The position numbers and the translations under genes were made by a program. This document shows positions 42,649 through 51,947 of a stretch of DNA of 64,000 nt, piece after piece. The notes under the pieces are model-generated. The model was not told where the DNA came from. It worked only from the letters and a program-made list of their open reading frames with translations, and made no database searches. The first letter of the stretch is position 1. Each line of letters starts with the position of its first letter. Source of the DNA: CAZLHO01 sp964559455 (GTDB lineage Bacteria; Krumholzibacteriota; Krumholzibacteriia; LZORAL124-64-63); contig CAZLHO010000001.1 in assembly GCA_964559455.1 (NCBI GenBank), positions 97,399 through 161,398 on the forward strand. Reading direction: 5' to 3'.

Positions 42649-43974
42649 ATGAGCACGATCAGTTTCGGAGGCCTGGCCTCAGGCATGGACACCGGCGCGA
42701 TCATCGAGGCGCTGCTGGAAGTGCGTCGCCAGCCCATCGTCAATCTTCAGAGCCGGATCAAGCTCTACGAGAACCAGCAGAAGGCCCTGACCGAGCTCGA
42801 GGGCAAGGTCAAGGCGATGCTGACCGCCGCGCAGGAGCTGGACACGCCCGAGGAGTTCGCCTCGATCGCGGCCGTCTCCTCGCACGAGGACCTGCTCTCG
42901 GCGACGGCCAGCCACCTGGCCATGCCGGGCAGCTTCTCGATCACGGTCAACTCGCTGGCCACCGCCCAGAAGGACATCTCGCAGGGCTACGACAGTCTGC
43001 TGAGCAGCGTCGGCACCGGCGACATCGCGATCACCGTGGGCGGCGAGACGACGACGGTGTCGCTGGCCGCGGGCGCGGACTCCCTGTCGGACCTGCGCGA
43101 CGCGATCAACGCCTCGGGCGCGGGCGTCAGCGCCAACATCCTCTTCGACGGATCCGCGACCGGGGGCTATCACCTGGTCGTCTCGGCGACCGAGACCGGG
43201 ATCGACAACGCCTTCACGCTGGACGCCTCAGGGCTGGCCGGCGGCGACGGACTGACCCTGACCAACGTGGCCGGGGCCGCCGACGCCGTGTTGACGATCG
43301 ACAGCCTCACCGTGACCTCGGCCACCAACACCGTGAGCACGGCGATCCAGGGCGTGACCCTGGACCTGCACGCGGCCGACGAAGGCCAGACGATCCTGCT
43401 GGACCTGGCCACCGATCCCGAGGCCGTGCAGGAGAAGATGCAGGCCTTCGTCGACTCCTACAACGACCTCTTCACCTACATCCAGGAGCAGAAGGCCGAG
43501 GGCGCGACGCTGCGCGGCCACGCGATGGTCCGCGACGTCCAGCAACGGGTCTCGAGCATGGTCTCGGGTCGTCTGCCCGCCGGCGGCGAACTGTCGCTGC
43601 TCTACCAGGCCGGCGTCCGCCAGGGCGAGGGCGGCCTGCTGACCTTCGACACGGCCGTCTTCCAGGAGGCCATCGGAAACGACTACGGCGCCGTGCGCAA
43701 CCTGGTGGCCGGCACGACCGCCGCCGACGGCAAGGCCGACCAGCTGGTCCAGCTGCTCGAATCGCTGACCGACAGCACCGACGGACTGTTCAAGATCAGC
43801 GCCGACGGCCTGACCGACCGCATCGAGAAGGCCGAGGACACGATCGAGCGCTACGAAATCAGCGTGGACAACTACGAATCGCTGCTGAACCGGAAATTCA
43901 CCGCTCTCGAGAGCCTGATCAACGGCTACAACGCACAGGGCAGCTACCTGAGCAGCTACCTGTCCGCGGGCTGA
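42649..43974 (+). CDS. fliD: Flagellar filament cap protein FliD
   Basis: FliD caps the filament and places flagellin subunits. The 441-aa product has the N-terminal SFGGLASGMDTGAIIEALLE motif, a middle region with repeated beta-structure, and the C-terminal heptad region (DRIEKAEDTIERYEISVDNY) and LNRKFTALESLINGYNAQGS end. TAGGAG precedes the ATG. Confidence 0.95.
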   Translation: MSTISFGGLASGMDTGAIIEALLEVRRQPIVNLQSRIKLYENQQKALTELEGKVKAMLTAAQELDTPEEFASIAAVSSHEDLLSATASHLAMPGSFSITVNSLATAQKDISQGYDSLLSSVGTGDIAITVGGETTTVSLAAGADSLSDLRDAINASGAGVSANILFDGSATGGYHLVVSATETGIDNAFTLDASGLAGGDGLTLTNVAGAADAVLTIDSLTVTSATNTVSTAIQGVTLDLHAADEGQTILLDLATDPEAVQEKMQAFVDSYNDLFTYIQEQKAEGATLRGHAMVRDVQQRVSSMVSGRLPAGGELSLLYQAGVRQGEGGLLTFDTAVFQEAIGNDYGAVRNLVAGTTAADGKADQLVQLLESLTDSTDGLFKISADGLTDRIEKAEDTIERYEISVDNYESLLNRKFTALESLINGYNAQGSYLSSYLSAG

Positions 43975-43996
43975 GACGAAGCACGGGGAGTCGACT

Positions 43997-44506
43997 TTGG
44001 ACGTGACGCGGGGCATTCGCCAATACCAGGAAACTTCGGTGCGCAGCGTGGGCCCGGAGAAGATGGTCGTCCTGCTCTGCGAGGGCATCATCCGGAACCT
44101 GAACCGGGCCCGGGCGGCCATGGACGCCGGCGACGTCCCGGAGCGCAATCGCCTGGTCAACAACGCCCAGGCGATCATCTCCGAACTGCGACGCAGCCTG
44201 GACCCCGGCTACGATCCCGCCTTCGCCGAGCGTCTGGACTCGCTCTACGCCTACATGTTCCGGGAGAACCTCCAGGCGCTGATCGACGGGGACGCCGCCC
44301 ACCTGGAGAACAGCCTGCGCGTCCTGCAGCCCCTCTACGAGGCCTGGAAGAAGGTTCCCGCCGGCACCGCCGCCCGGGCCCGCGCGCAGCGGGATTCCGA
44401 GGCCGATTCCGGCCCGCAACTTGCAGGTCGTGAGGATGAATCCCGAACCGTCTCCCCCGCGGAGGCGGAGGACGAAGCCGATCGCAAGATCTCGCTCACG
44501 GTCTGA
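43997..44506 (+). CDS. fliS: Flagellin export chaperone FliS
   Basis: FliS binds the flagellin C-terminus until export. The TTG start at 43997 has GGGGAG 6 nt upstream. The four-helix FliS core (RGIRQYQETSVRSVGPEKMV, then LLCEGIIRNLNRARAAMDAG) spans about 1-125. Residues 126-169 are an additional acidic, probably disordered tail. FliS can also bind FliW in other bacteria. Confidence 0.93.
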   Translation: MDVTRGIRQYQETSVRSVGPEKMVVLLCEGIIRNLNRARAAMDAGDVPERNRLVNNAQAIISELRRSLDPGYDPAFAERLDSLYAYMFRENLQALIDGDAAHLENSLRVLQPLYEAWKKVPAGTAARARAQRDSEADSGPQLAGREDESRTVSPAEAEDEADRKISLTV

Positions 44507-44511
44507 ATGCC

Positions 44512-44829
44512 ATGTCCGAAGCCGTCGAACATCTGCTCGCGCTGACGCGCGCCATGTCCAGCGCCCTCGAGAAGGAGGACCTGGACCACTGCCGTTTGCT
44601 GCTGGACGAGCGGGGACGTCTGCTGGCCGAGCTGACCGTGGGCGCAGGGCATGAAGCCGATCCGGCACTGCGGGAGGCCCTGGAGGAGATCCAGCGCATG
44701 GACCGCGCGATCAACGCCGCGCTCTGCGGCCGTTTGGCCGAGACGGGCAAAGAAATGGCACGTCTGAAGCAGACGCGCCACGCCACACCATCACTGCCTG
44801 TTTCCCACCGCTGCGACCGTCAGGCCTGA
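44512..44829 (+). CDS. fliT: FliT-like flagellar chaperone
   Basis: The 105-aa, mostly helical protein (EHLLALTRAMSSALEKEDLD, LLLDERGRLLAELT) lies 5 bp after fliS, where FliT-type chaperones for FliD are usual. Sequence conservation in this family is low, so the call rests on size, helicity and position. Confidence 0.65.
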   Translation: MSEAVEHLLALTRAMSSALEKEDLDHCRLLLDERGRLLAELTVGAGHEADPALREALEEIQRMDRAINAALCGRLAETGKEMARLKQTRHATPSLPVSHRCDRQA

Positions 44830-44834
44830 CGACC

Positions 44835-45104
44835 TTATCGGGAATTCCCGCCCTTGTCGTCTTCGGGGTCGCCTTTCGGCGGCGGAGTCTTGCGGCGCAA
44901 TCCGTCGACATCCGGAGTCTCGGAGTCGGAGGCCTTAAGGGTGATGTTCTTGATCTCCTCGTAGATCTCGTGACGATGCACCGGTATGGAGCGGGGAGCG
45001 TCGATGCCGATCTGGACCTGGTCGCCGCGTATATCGACGACCATGATCGAGATGTCGTCCCCGATCATGATCTTCTCGTTGCGCTTGCGACTGAGTATTA
45101 GCAC
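44835..45104 (-). CDS. csrA: Carbon storage/translational regulator CsrA
   Basis: CsrA is a dimeric RNA-binding protein that blocks translation of target mRNAs. The GTG at 45104 follows GGAGG. The 89-aa product has the LILSRKRNEKIMIGDDISIM core, VDIRGDQVQIGIDAPRSIPV and HRHEIYEEI, then an unusual ~30-residue charged tail (DGLRRKTPPPKGDPEDDKGG). It is adjacent to its antagonist fliW, as in CsrA-FliW-flagellin systems. Confidence 0.95.
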   Translation of the reverse strand: MLILSRKRNEKIMIGDDISIMVVDIRGDQVQIGIDAPRSIPVHRHEIYEEIKNITLKASDSETPDVDGLRRKTPPPKGDPEDDKGGNSR

Positions 45105-45177
45105 GTGACCTCCATGTCGTACGGTGCCGTCTCCGACCCTTTCGGGATCCTATAACACAAGATTGCAATCAGCGAAC

Positions 45178-45747
45178 CTATTTTTCCACGGCCAGATCTT
45201 CCCTTTTTCCGCCGGATTCCGCAAGCCCTACCTTGGGCGGCGAGACCATGCGCTCGACACGGTGGACCCTGCCGGACTCCAGATCCTCAAGTGCCTTGTT
45301 ATAAAGAACATAGTCGATCTCCTGCCGCAATGACAGGTCTCCGTCCTCCAGCACGGCCTGCAATCCGAGCCGACGGTCGACGTCGATGATCAGGGGCGCG
45401 GCCAGGTTTCCGGTGATCCGGGACCCGCCGGGATGGATGGTGGCGATGATCATCACGGCGAGGTCGCGCCGGCGCAACGGTCCCAGGATCCGGCTCGCCG
45501 CCGGCGGCGGCGTGATGACGTAGCGGGACGAGAAGAGATCCGGCGCCGCCACGGGAACCCGGAATTCGGGGCGGTCCAGCGACTGGAGCCACTTCAGCGG
45601 ATTGGTCCGCGCCATGTCCGCCAGCAGCCAGCGCCGCAGCTGGGGCAGCCCCACCAGACCCTCGGGCAGGGTGATGACCTTGTCGTCGATTTCCCGTCCC
45701 TCGAGGCGGGCGCAGCGGGTCTCGGGAATGTTCAGGGTGGCGTTCAT
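45178..45747 (-). CDS. fliW: Flagellar assembly factor FliW
   Basis: FliW binds either flagellin or CsrA and so couples flagellin export to its translation. The 189-aa product has the family motifs ITLPEGLVGLPQLRRWLLAD and the later MIIATIHPGGSRITGNLAAP, then LIIDVDRRLGLQAVLED. The N-terminal and C-terminal tails are longer than usual. The ATG follows GGAGGAAGACC. Confidence 0.93.
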   Translation of the reverse strand: MNATLNIPETRCARLEGREIDDKVITLPEGLVGLPQLRRWLLADMARTNPLKWLQSLDRPEFRVPVAAPDLFSSRYVITPPPAASRILGPLRRRDLAVMIIATIHPGGSRITGNLAAPLIIDVDRRLGLQAVLEDGDLSLRQEIDYVLYNKALEDLESGRVHRVERMVSPPKVGLAESGGKREDLAVEK

Positions 45748-45765
45748 GGTCTTCCTCCTCCGCGG

Positions 45766-47313
45766 TCATCGCAGATAGTCGAAGAGATTCATCTGGTAGA
45801 GACGGCCGGCGACCGTCAAACCGGCCTGGTAGGCCGCCTCGGCCTGGCTCAGGTCGCTGGCGACCTGGGTGATGTCCACGTCCCGGATGCTCGAGATCCG
45901 GACCTGCAGCTGGTTGTCCCGCTCGGTGAGCAGGCCGTCCATCCAGTCCAGCAGGCTCTCCTTGCCGCCGACGGCGACTTCCAGCTCCAGCACGCTGTTC
46001 CGCACGGAGTCGAGCCGCGCCACGCTGTCCTGGACCCGGCCCAGGTCTCCGGCCAGCAGCCCGGCCTGCAATTCCTCGAGGGTGCCGAAGAGGTCGGTGG
46101 GCACCCCCTCCCCCTCGATCCCCAGCAGGGCCGCCGTGTTATCGGCCCCCACGGTGACGATGCGGAAGGGCTCGCCGGTGTCGCTGCTCAGGACGAGGCT
46201 GCCGCCCTGGAGATCGACGCTGATCGGAGGCAGCCCGAAGGCCGCCGTCGCCAACTCGATGGCCGTGCGCACGTCGCCCAAAGTCGTCGCAGCGGAGAGA
46301 TCCAGGTCCAGCCCGGTGCCGGCGATCTCCAGCCTCATCGATCCCAGGGGAACGTTCCCGTCCAGGGCGGCGATGTCGGCCAGCGGCGTGGTCCAGGCCG
46401 CGGCGGTCCGGATGTCGGCGCCGTCGACCACGCCGTCGTCCCCGCTGCCGAGCAGTCCCAGGGAACGGGCCGTGCCGCCTCCGACCGGGTCGCTGATCGT
46501 CAGGGGCCCGCCGGCCGGATCGGCCACGCGCAGACTCCGGCCGTCCGGGGCGATCGAGGCGTCGAGACCGGCGGCGTTCATGATGTCCAGGACGTCCTGG
46601 ACCGTGCCCGCGCCCGTCAGGTCCAGGGTCTTCTGCACGCCCGTCGCGTCGACGAAGATCAAGGCTCCGGCCTCCCAGCCCGCGCCGAGGCCGATGGCCG
46701 AAAGGTCGTCTCCGGGCTGCAGGCGGGGCCCCAGATCCGCACGGCCGCCGAGCACGGCGGCGCCGGAGCCCAGCAGGTCCTCGCCCGGGATGTTCAGGAC
46801 CATCTCGGTGCTGGGCCCGATGCCCAGCCTGAGCTCGCCGCCGTCGCCGCGATACTGGGTCGGTCCCACGCCCCCGAGGAAGGGAACCATGTCGGTGCGG
46901 TAGCCGGCGAAGAGGTAGCGGCCGTCGATATCGGAATTCGCGGCCGCCAGCGCCTGCTCGATCAGGGCGTCGATCTCGGTCGCGGTGTGCTGCATCGATT
47001 CGGGCGTCGAACCGGCGGACGACGCGCGCAGGGCGAGTTCGCTGGCGCGGGCCAGCACCTCGTTCAGCGACTGCAGGGCGCCGTCGGTGGCGCTGACGAA
47101 GGCCCTCGCCTGGCCGATGTTCCGCTGGTACTGGGCGTTCTGATCCAGCAGCGTCTGGTAGCGCCGGACGGCCGACAGCCCCGCGGGATCGTCGGCGAAG
47201 GACTGGAGCCGGACCCCCGAAGCTGCCATCCCCTGGAGCTGCGACATGCGGCCCAGGTTCGTCTGGATCTGCCGCATCAGCAGCGAAGACATCATGTTGT
47301 CGGTGACGCGCAT
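45766..47313 (-). CDS. flgL: Flagellar hook-filament junction protein FlgL (HAP3)
   Basis: FlgL joins hook and filament. The 515-aa product begins MRVTDNMMSSLLMRQIQTNL with the flagellin-like N-terminal coil (SGVRLQSFADDPAGLSAVRR) and ends with a flagellin-like C-terminal coil (LSQAEAAYQAGLTVAGRLYQ). It is longer than enteric FlgL (~317 aa) owing to inserted middle domains. Confidence 0.95.
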   Translation of the reverse strand: MRVTDNMMSSLLMRQIQTNLGRMSQLQGMAASGVRLQSFADDPAGLSAVRRYQTLLDQNAQYQRNIGQARAFVSATDGALQSLNEVLARASELALRASSAGSTPESMQHTATEIDALIEQALAAANSDIDGRYLFAGYRTDMVPFLGGVGPTQYRGDGGELRLGIGPSTEMVLNIPGEDLLGSGAAVLGGRADLGPRLQPGDDLSAIGLGAGWEAGALIFVDATGVQKTLDLTGAGTVQDVLDIMNAAGLDASIAPDGRSLRVADPAGGPLTISDPVGGGTARSLGLLGSGDDGVVDGADIRTAAAWTTPLADIAALDGNVPLGSMRLEIAGTGLDLDLSAATTLGDVRTAIELATAAFGLPPISVDLQGGSLVLSSDTGEPFRIVTVGADNTAALLGIEGEGVPTDLFGTLEELQAGLLAGDLGRVQDSVARLDSVRNSVLELEVAVGGKESLLDWMDGLLTERDNQLQVRISSIRDVDITQVASDLSQAEAAYQAGLTVAGRLYQMNLFDYLR

Positions 47314-47329
47314 GCTTCCTCCCGGACCG

Positions 47330-48685
47330 CTAGATCATCTCGAGCAGGGTGTCGAACATCTCCTGGACCGCGGCCACGACCCGCGCCGAGGCGTCATAGG
47401 AGTTCTGATAGCGGATCATCTCCGCGGCCTCCTCGTCGAGGCTGACGCCCCGCAGGCTCTCGAGACGCGTGGCGACGGCCTCGACCAGCTGCGACTGGCT
47501 CTCCACCTGGAAACGGGAGCCGGCGCTGGACGAGGCGATGTCCACCACGAGGTCGTCGTAGAGCGCCACGAGACCGCGGCCGTCGGCGCCGCCCTCGTTC
47601 GCGAGCGCGGCGATGGCCATGGCCAGGTCGTTGTCGCCGGAAAGCCCGGACCGCGAGGCGGCGACCAGATCGGCATCCTCGACCAGGGCGGCGTTGACCG
47701 AGATGTCGGCGGCCCCGTCGCCGCTGAAGAAGAGCAGGCCCCGCCCTCCGGGAGTCACGCCCTCGGCGTGCAGCTCGTTGACCCGGGCGATGACCTCGGC
47801 CGCCACTGCGTCCAGCTGCTCGCGGGCGCGGACCACCTGCCCGTCGCGCGCGGCGACGATCCCGGCGAGGGCGCCCTCGGTCAGCTCGACCCCGAACCGG
47901 CCGTCGGCGGTGGTGACGCTCGTCTCGCCCGTCGACGGGTCGGTCCCGACGGACAGGGCCACGACGTGGCCTCGGGTGACCAGGGTCCGACCGCCCAGGC
48001 TGACGTCGACCGTGCCGTCGTCGCGCTCGCTGACCTGGACGTGGGCCAGCTGGCTGATCTCGGCCAGCAGGGCGTCGCGCTGGTCGCGCAGGTCGTTGGC
48101 CACGCCGGCCTGGGACTCGGCGACCAGGACGCGTTCGTTCAGGTCGCCCACCGCGGACAGCAGCTCGTTCAGGGTGGACACGCCTTGCTGCAGCTTGGCG
48201 TCGAGGTCGCGCTCGAGATCGTCGAGCGACCGGATGATGTTGCGGAAGTCGGTGGCCAGCAGGCCGGCCTTGTCCACCACGACCTGGCGCAGCGAGCCCT
48301 GTTCGGGCGAAGTCGAAAGGTCGGACCAGGCCGCGAAGAAGTCGTTGAGCGCCGTGCCCAGATGGTTGTTCTCGACGGAGCCGAAGACGGCCTCGATCTC
48401 GCTCAGCGCGACGTCGACCTGCTCGTAGCCGGCCAGCCGCGCCGACTGGTCCTGGAGCTGGCGGATGAGCATCTGATCGGTCAGGCGCCGCACGCCGTCG
48501 ATCCGCACGCCGCTGCCGAGCACCCCGTAGGTGCGCCGGAGCGCCTCGGCCGCCGACACCGTGACCTGCTGCCGGCTGTAGCCCGGCGTGTTGGCGTTGG
48601 CGATGTTGTGGCTCGCCGTCTCGATGGCCGCGCGGGAGTAGAACATCCCGCTCAGGCTCGTATACATGATGCTGTTCAGGCTCAT
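47330..48685 (-). CDS. flgK: Flagellar hook-associated protein FlgK (HAP1)
   Basis: FlgK is the first junction protein. The 451-aa product has the rod/hook motif ASHNIANANTPGYSRQQVTV near the N-terminus and the FlgK C-terminus (EAAEMIRYQNSYDASARVVA, then MFDTLLEMI). Length is near normal. flgL follows within 17 bp. Confidence 0.96.
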   Translation of the reverse strand: MSLNSIMYTSLSGMFYSRAAIETASHNIANANTPGYSRQQVTVSAAEALRRTYGVLGSGVRIDGVRRLTDQMLIRQLQDQSARLAGYEQVDVALSEIEAVFGSVENNHLGTALNDFFAAWSDLSTSPEQGSLRQVVVDKAGLLATDFRNIIRSLDDLERDLDAKLQQGVSTLNELLSAVGDLNERVLVAESQAGVANDLRDQRDALLAEISQLAHVQVSERDDGTVDVSLGGRTLVTRGHVVALSVGTDPSTGETSVTTADGRFGVELTEGALAGIVAARDGQVVRAREQLDAVAAEVIARVNELHAEGVTPGGRGLLFFSGDGAADISVNAALVEDADLVAASRSGLSGDNDLAMAIAALANEGGADGRGLVALYDDLVVDIASSSAGSRFQVESQSQLVEAVATRLESLRGVSLDEEAAEMIRYQNSYDASARVVAAVQEMFDTLLEMI

Positions 48686-48697
48686 GGTCCTCCCCCG

Positions 48698-49225
48698 CTA
48701 GGCCTGGCGTTCCATGACGCTGGCGCTGGCGGCGCGCTCGTAGGCGCCGCCTCCGTCGTAGCAACCCGCCGGCTCGGCGGATCCGCGTCGCAGCACGTCG
48801 GTCTCGGCGCGGACGAGATCCAGACAGAATCTCGCCAGCATGGAATTCAATCCGTTCTGCCGGTGCAGCGCGGATGCGGCGCGGCGCCAGTCGCCGACGC
48901 GCCGCACGAGTTCGGGACGCTCGGCGGCGTCGCAGGCGGCGATCAGGGCGTCGATGTCCACGACGGCCTCCCCGGCCAGATCGCGCCAATGTCGGCTCAC
49001 GCATTCGCGCCGCCGCTCGCGGGCGACGTCAGCCTCGGGCAGGTGCCGCCGCCATTCGGCGGCGTTGCTCTCGAGCCGCGCGACGTCCTGCCGCCGCATG
49101 TAGCGGTTCTGCCGGACGGCGAGCCGCAGCAGCCGGCCGTAATGCCGGGTCTCGGCGGCGAAGGCCGCGGCCAGTTCCCGCGTCGCGGCGACGCTCAAAC
49201 CGTTTCGATTCTCCACCAGGGCCAT
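48698..49225 (-). CDS. flgN: FlgN-like chaperone for FlgK/FlgL
   Basis: The 175-aa helical protein has a FlgN-type C-terminal helix (ASALHRQNGLNSMLARFCLD) and lies directly before flgK and flgL, its expected clients. N-terminal sequence is weakly conserved, so the call is partly positional. Confidence 0.75.
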   Translation of the reverse strand: MALVENRNGLSVAATRELAAAFAAETRHYGRLLRLAVRQNRYMRRQDVARLESNAAEWRRHLPEADVARERRRECVSRHWRDLAGEAVVDIDALIAACDAAERPELVRRVGDWRRAASALHRQNGLNSMLARFCLDLVRAETDVLRRGSAEPAGCYDGGGAYERAASASVMERQA

Positions 49226-49255
49226 GATCCGTTCCTCGCAGTCGTAAGTCGGGTC

Positions 49256-50209
49256 CTAGGGCGTGAGCCGGGTGTAGAGTCCGGAAACCTTCTGCACGTA
49301 CCGCTCCGTCTCCGGATAGGCCGGAACCCTGTCGCCCGCCCGGGCCACGGCGCCGGGCCCGGCGTTGTAGCCGGCCAGGACCAGGTCCAGACGGTCGCCG
49401 AAGCGCTCCCGCATGCGCGCCAGATAGCGGGCGCCGCCGCGGATGTTGTCGACGGGATCGTGCGGGTCGGAAACTCCGACCTCACGCGCGGTCTCCGGCA
49501 TCAGCTGCATCAATCCCCGCGCCCCCTTCTCGGATCGCGCCGCGATCCGTCCTCCCGATTCCTGGACGATGACCGCCAGGATCAATTCCGGCTCGACGCC
49601 GGTCTCCCGGCTGGCCGCCTCGATCGCGCCGCCGAAGCGCGAGAGGGTGTCCGCCACGGCGCCGCCCATTCCGACCGCCCGCGAGCGCCAGTCCTGCGCA
49701 GACGACGCCGGGGTCTCGGCCAGGGCGTCCCGGCGGTAGGCCGCCAGAGCCTCGCGCCGCTGCCGCGCCGCGGGCACCGGATCGGCCGAAGAAGTGACCG
49801 GGGGCAGGACCCGCCCGGACGTCGGGGCGGTCGCCGGCGCCGCCGGAGTCGTCGGGGGCCCGGCGGGAGCGTCGGCGGCCTTCTCCCCCGCCGCCTCGGC
49901 TCCCGCCTCCACCTTGGGCATGTAGTCCCGGATGATCATCTCGGCGATGCCGAAGCCGCCGCTGCCCGCCGTCCTGTCGGCGAGGGCCTGGTCGTAGAGC
50001 TGCCGGTAGTACTGGATCTCGCCGTCGTTGTCGATCAGGTCGGACATCGCCACAGTCCCGCGCATCGAGCTCAGCAGCTGGTTGACGAAGAGAGCCTCGA
50101 ACTCCTTCGCCACCGTGCGCAGCTTCTGCTCGGACGCAGACCGGGGCGCCGCATCCTCGACGGGACGCGGCGTCGCCAGGGGTCGCATGCCGACGGGTGC
50201 CGTCATCAT
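49256..50209 (-). CDS. flgJ: FlgJ-type rod-assembly protein fused to an SLT lytic transglycosylase
   Basis: The N-terminal ~95 residues match the FlgJ rod-binding domain (VAKEFEALFVNQLLSSMRGT, then GGFGIAEMIIRDYM). An Ala/Pro-rich linker leads to a GH23 soluble lytic transglycosylase domain with the catalytic Glu in VIVQESGGRIA (near 216), GARGLMQLMPETA and LAGYNAGPGAV. Enteric FlgJ carries a GH73 glucosaminidase here, so the enzyme type differs. It probably opens the peptidoglycan for the rod. Confidence 0.88.
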   Translation of the reverse strand: MMTAPVGMRPLATPRPVEDAAPRSASEQKLRTVAKEFEALFVNQLLSSMRGTVAMSDLIDNDGEIQYYRQLYDQALADRTAGSGGFGIAEMIIRDYMPKVEAGAEAAGEKAADAPAGPPTTPAAPATAPTSGRVLPPVTSSADPVPAARQRREALAAYRRDALAETPASSAQDWRSRAVGMGGAVADTLSRFGGAIEAASRETGVEPELILAVIVQESGGRIAARSEKGARGLMQLMPETAREVGVSDPHDPVDNIRGGARYLARMRERFGDRLDLVLAGYNAGPGAVARAGDRVPAYPETERYVQKVSGLYTRLTP

Positions 50210-50213
50210 CCTC

Positions 50214-51338
50214 CTACATCACCACGAGTTCGGCCTGCAGCGAGCCCGCCTGCTTCAGGGCCTGCAGGATGGCGATGATGTCGCGCGGGCTGGCGCCGAC
50301 CTCGTTCAGGAAGCCGACCACGTCGGCCACGGTGCCCGACTCGGGCAGATGGACGACGGAGGCCTCGCGGTCCTGGACGTCGGTGAAGACGTCGGGCGTG
50401 ACCACGGTGCGGCCGCTCTCGTTGAAGGAGTTCGGCTGCGAGACGTCGTAGCGGGTCTTGATCACGACCTTCAGGTTGCCGTGGGCCACGGCGGCCTCGT
50501 GCAGCACCACGCCGCGGCCGACGATGATCGTGCCCGTCCGCTCGTTGATGACCACTCGCGCCGCCTGATCGCCTTCGGCCGAGAGCTCGCCCATGCCGGC
50601 GATGAAGGCCACCGGGGCGTCGACGAAGACCTCGGGCACGGCGACCGTGATGCTCTGGGCGTCCAGCGGCCGCGCCGTGCCCGAGCCGTAGCTGTCGTTG
50701 ATGGCGTCGGCCACGCGCTGGGCCGTGGTGAAGTCGGGATTGTGCAGCAGCCACGAGACCGTGCCGCCGCTGACGAAGGCCGCCGGCAGCCGGGTCGTGA
50801 CCTTGGCGCCGTTGGGGATCATGCCCACCGTCGCGTGGTTCTTGCGGAAGGAGTTGTTGGCGCCGCTGCGGATGTTGAAGCCGCCGATCGAGACGCTGCC
50901 CTGGGCCAGGGCGTGGACCTCGCCGTTCGCGGCCTTCAGGGGGGTCATGATCAGCGTCCCGCCCTCCAGGCTGGCGGCGTCGCCCAGCGACGAGACCGAA
51001 ACATCCAGCTGACTGCCTTCCGCTGCGCTGGGGCTGAGCTGCCCGGTCACCAGCACGGCGGCCACGTTCTTCAGCTTCAGGCGCTCCGGCGGGACGGTCA
51101 CGCCCAGGCGCTCGAGCATCGAGGCCAGGCTGTTGACCGTGAAGTCGGCGCTCTGCCCGTCGCCGGTGCCGTTGAGACCGACGACCAGGCCGTAGCCCAG
51201 CAGCGGCTCGCTGTCCATGCCCGCGAGCACGGCCAGGTCCTTGATGCGCGACGATTCGCCGGCCTGGGCCAGGACGGCCACCAGCAGCAGGGCGATCAGG
51301 ACCCCTCCGACCAGCCACCAGGTAAACTTCTCGTTCAT
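50214..51338 (-). CDS. flgI: Flagellar P-ring protein FlgI
   Basis: FlgI forms the periplasmic P ring. From the ATG at 51338 the product has a signal peptide (WWLVGGVLIALLLVAVLAQA) and the family segments RIKDLAVLAGMDSEPLLGYG and LVVGLNGTGDG, and ends ...DIIAILQALKQAGSLQAELV. A GTG at 51350 is an alternative start. A P ring (with FlgH and FlgA) indicates a diderm cell. Confidence 0.96.
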   Translation of the reverse strand: MNEKFTWWLVGGVLIALLLVAVLAQAGESSRIKDLAVLAGMDSEPLLGYGLVVGLNGTGDGQSADFTVNSLASMLERLGVTVPPERLKLKNVAAVLVTGQLSPSAAEGSQLDVSVSSLGDAASLEGGTLIMTPLKAANGEVHALAQGSVSIGGFNIRSGANNSFRKNHATVGMIPNGAKVTTRLPAAFVSGGTVSWLLHNPDFTTAQRVADAINDSYGSGTARPLDAQSITVAVPEVFVDAPVAFIAGMGELSAEGDQAARVVINERTGTIIVGRGVVLHEAAVAHGNLKVVIKTRYDVSQPNSFNESGRTVVTPDVFTDVQDREASVVHLPESGTVADVVGFLNEVGASPRDIIAILQALKQAGSLQAELVVM

Positions 51339-51351
51339 CACCGCACCCACC

Positions 51352-51942
51352 CTAGAAGAGCCAGTTGAAGAGCTTGGTCACGATCCCCGGTTCGCTGGAG
51401 GCGTTGACGGGTCCGTTGCCGTTGTAGCTGATGCGCGCGTCCGCGATGTAGGTCGAGTAGATGGTGTTGTCGGGATTGATGTCCCGCGGCCGGCAGATGC
51501 CGCTGATCTCGATCAGCTGGCGCTCGCCGTTGATGTCCACCATCCGGTTCCCGAGCAGGCGGTAGTCGCCGTTGTGCAGGACCTCGGCCACGCGCGCCGT
51601 GATCTCGGCCTGCAGGTTGCCGGTGCGCTGGGTGCGCCCGTCGCCGGTGTACTTGCTCTCGGTGTCCAGGCCCCAGGCGTCCAGGACGTCGAGGAAGCCC
51701 AGGCCGGGCCCGCCGCTCATCTCGGACTTCTCGTTGGCGTTGGTCTTGGACGTGGCGTTGGCGGTGGCCGCCTCGGTGATGAGGATCGTGATGATGTCCC
51801 CCACCTTGTGCGCCTTCATGTTGCTGACCAGCGACCGGCCGCTCTCGAGGTCGATCAGCGGCTCGCGCGAATCGGCCGGGCCGGCTCCCAGCACCAGGGC
51901 CCCCAGGGCCGCCCATGCCGTCAATTTCAGGATCTTCCGCAT
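51352..51942 (-). CDS. flgH: Flagellar L-ring protein FlgH lacking a lipobox
   Basis: FlgH forms the outer-membrane L ring. From the ATG at 51942 (196 aa) the product has the FlgH core (KVGDIITILITEAATANATS, LGNRMVDINGERQLIEISGI and the DINPDNTIYSTYIADARISY region). Its N-terminus (MRKILKLTAWAALGALVLGA, GPADSR) is a signal peptide with no cysteine, whereas FlgH is normally a lipoprotein. The frame is open upstream within flgA, but homology starts here. Confidence 0.95.
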   Translation of the reverse strand: MRKILKLTAWAALGALVLGAGPADSREPLIDLESGRSLVSNMKAHKVGDIITILITEAATANATSKTNANEKSEMSGGPGLGFLDVLDAWGLDTESKYTGDGRTQRTGNLQAEITARVAEVLHNGDYRLLGNRMVDINGERQLIEISGICRPRDINPDNTIYSTYIADARISYNGNGPVNASSEPGIVTKLFNWLF

Positions 51943-51947
51943 CGTGC

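Noticed and set aside
44757..44772. TGGCACGTCTGAAGC in the fliT-like gene as a sigma-54 site
   Set aside because: The -24 half is good but the -12 half is AAGC instead of TTGC, and it lies within coding sequence.
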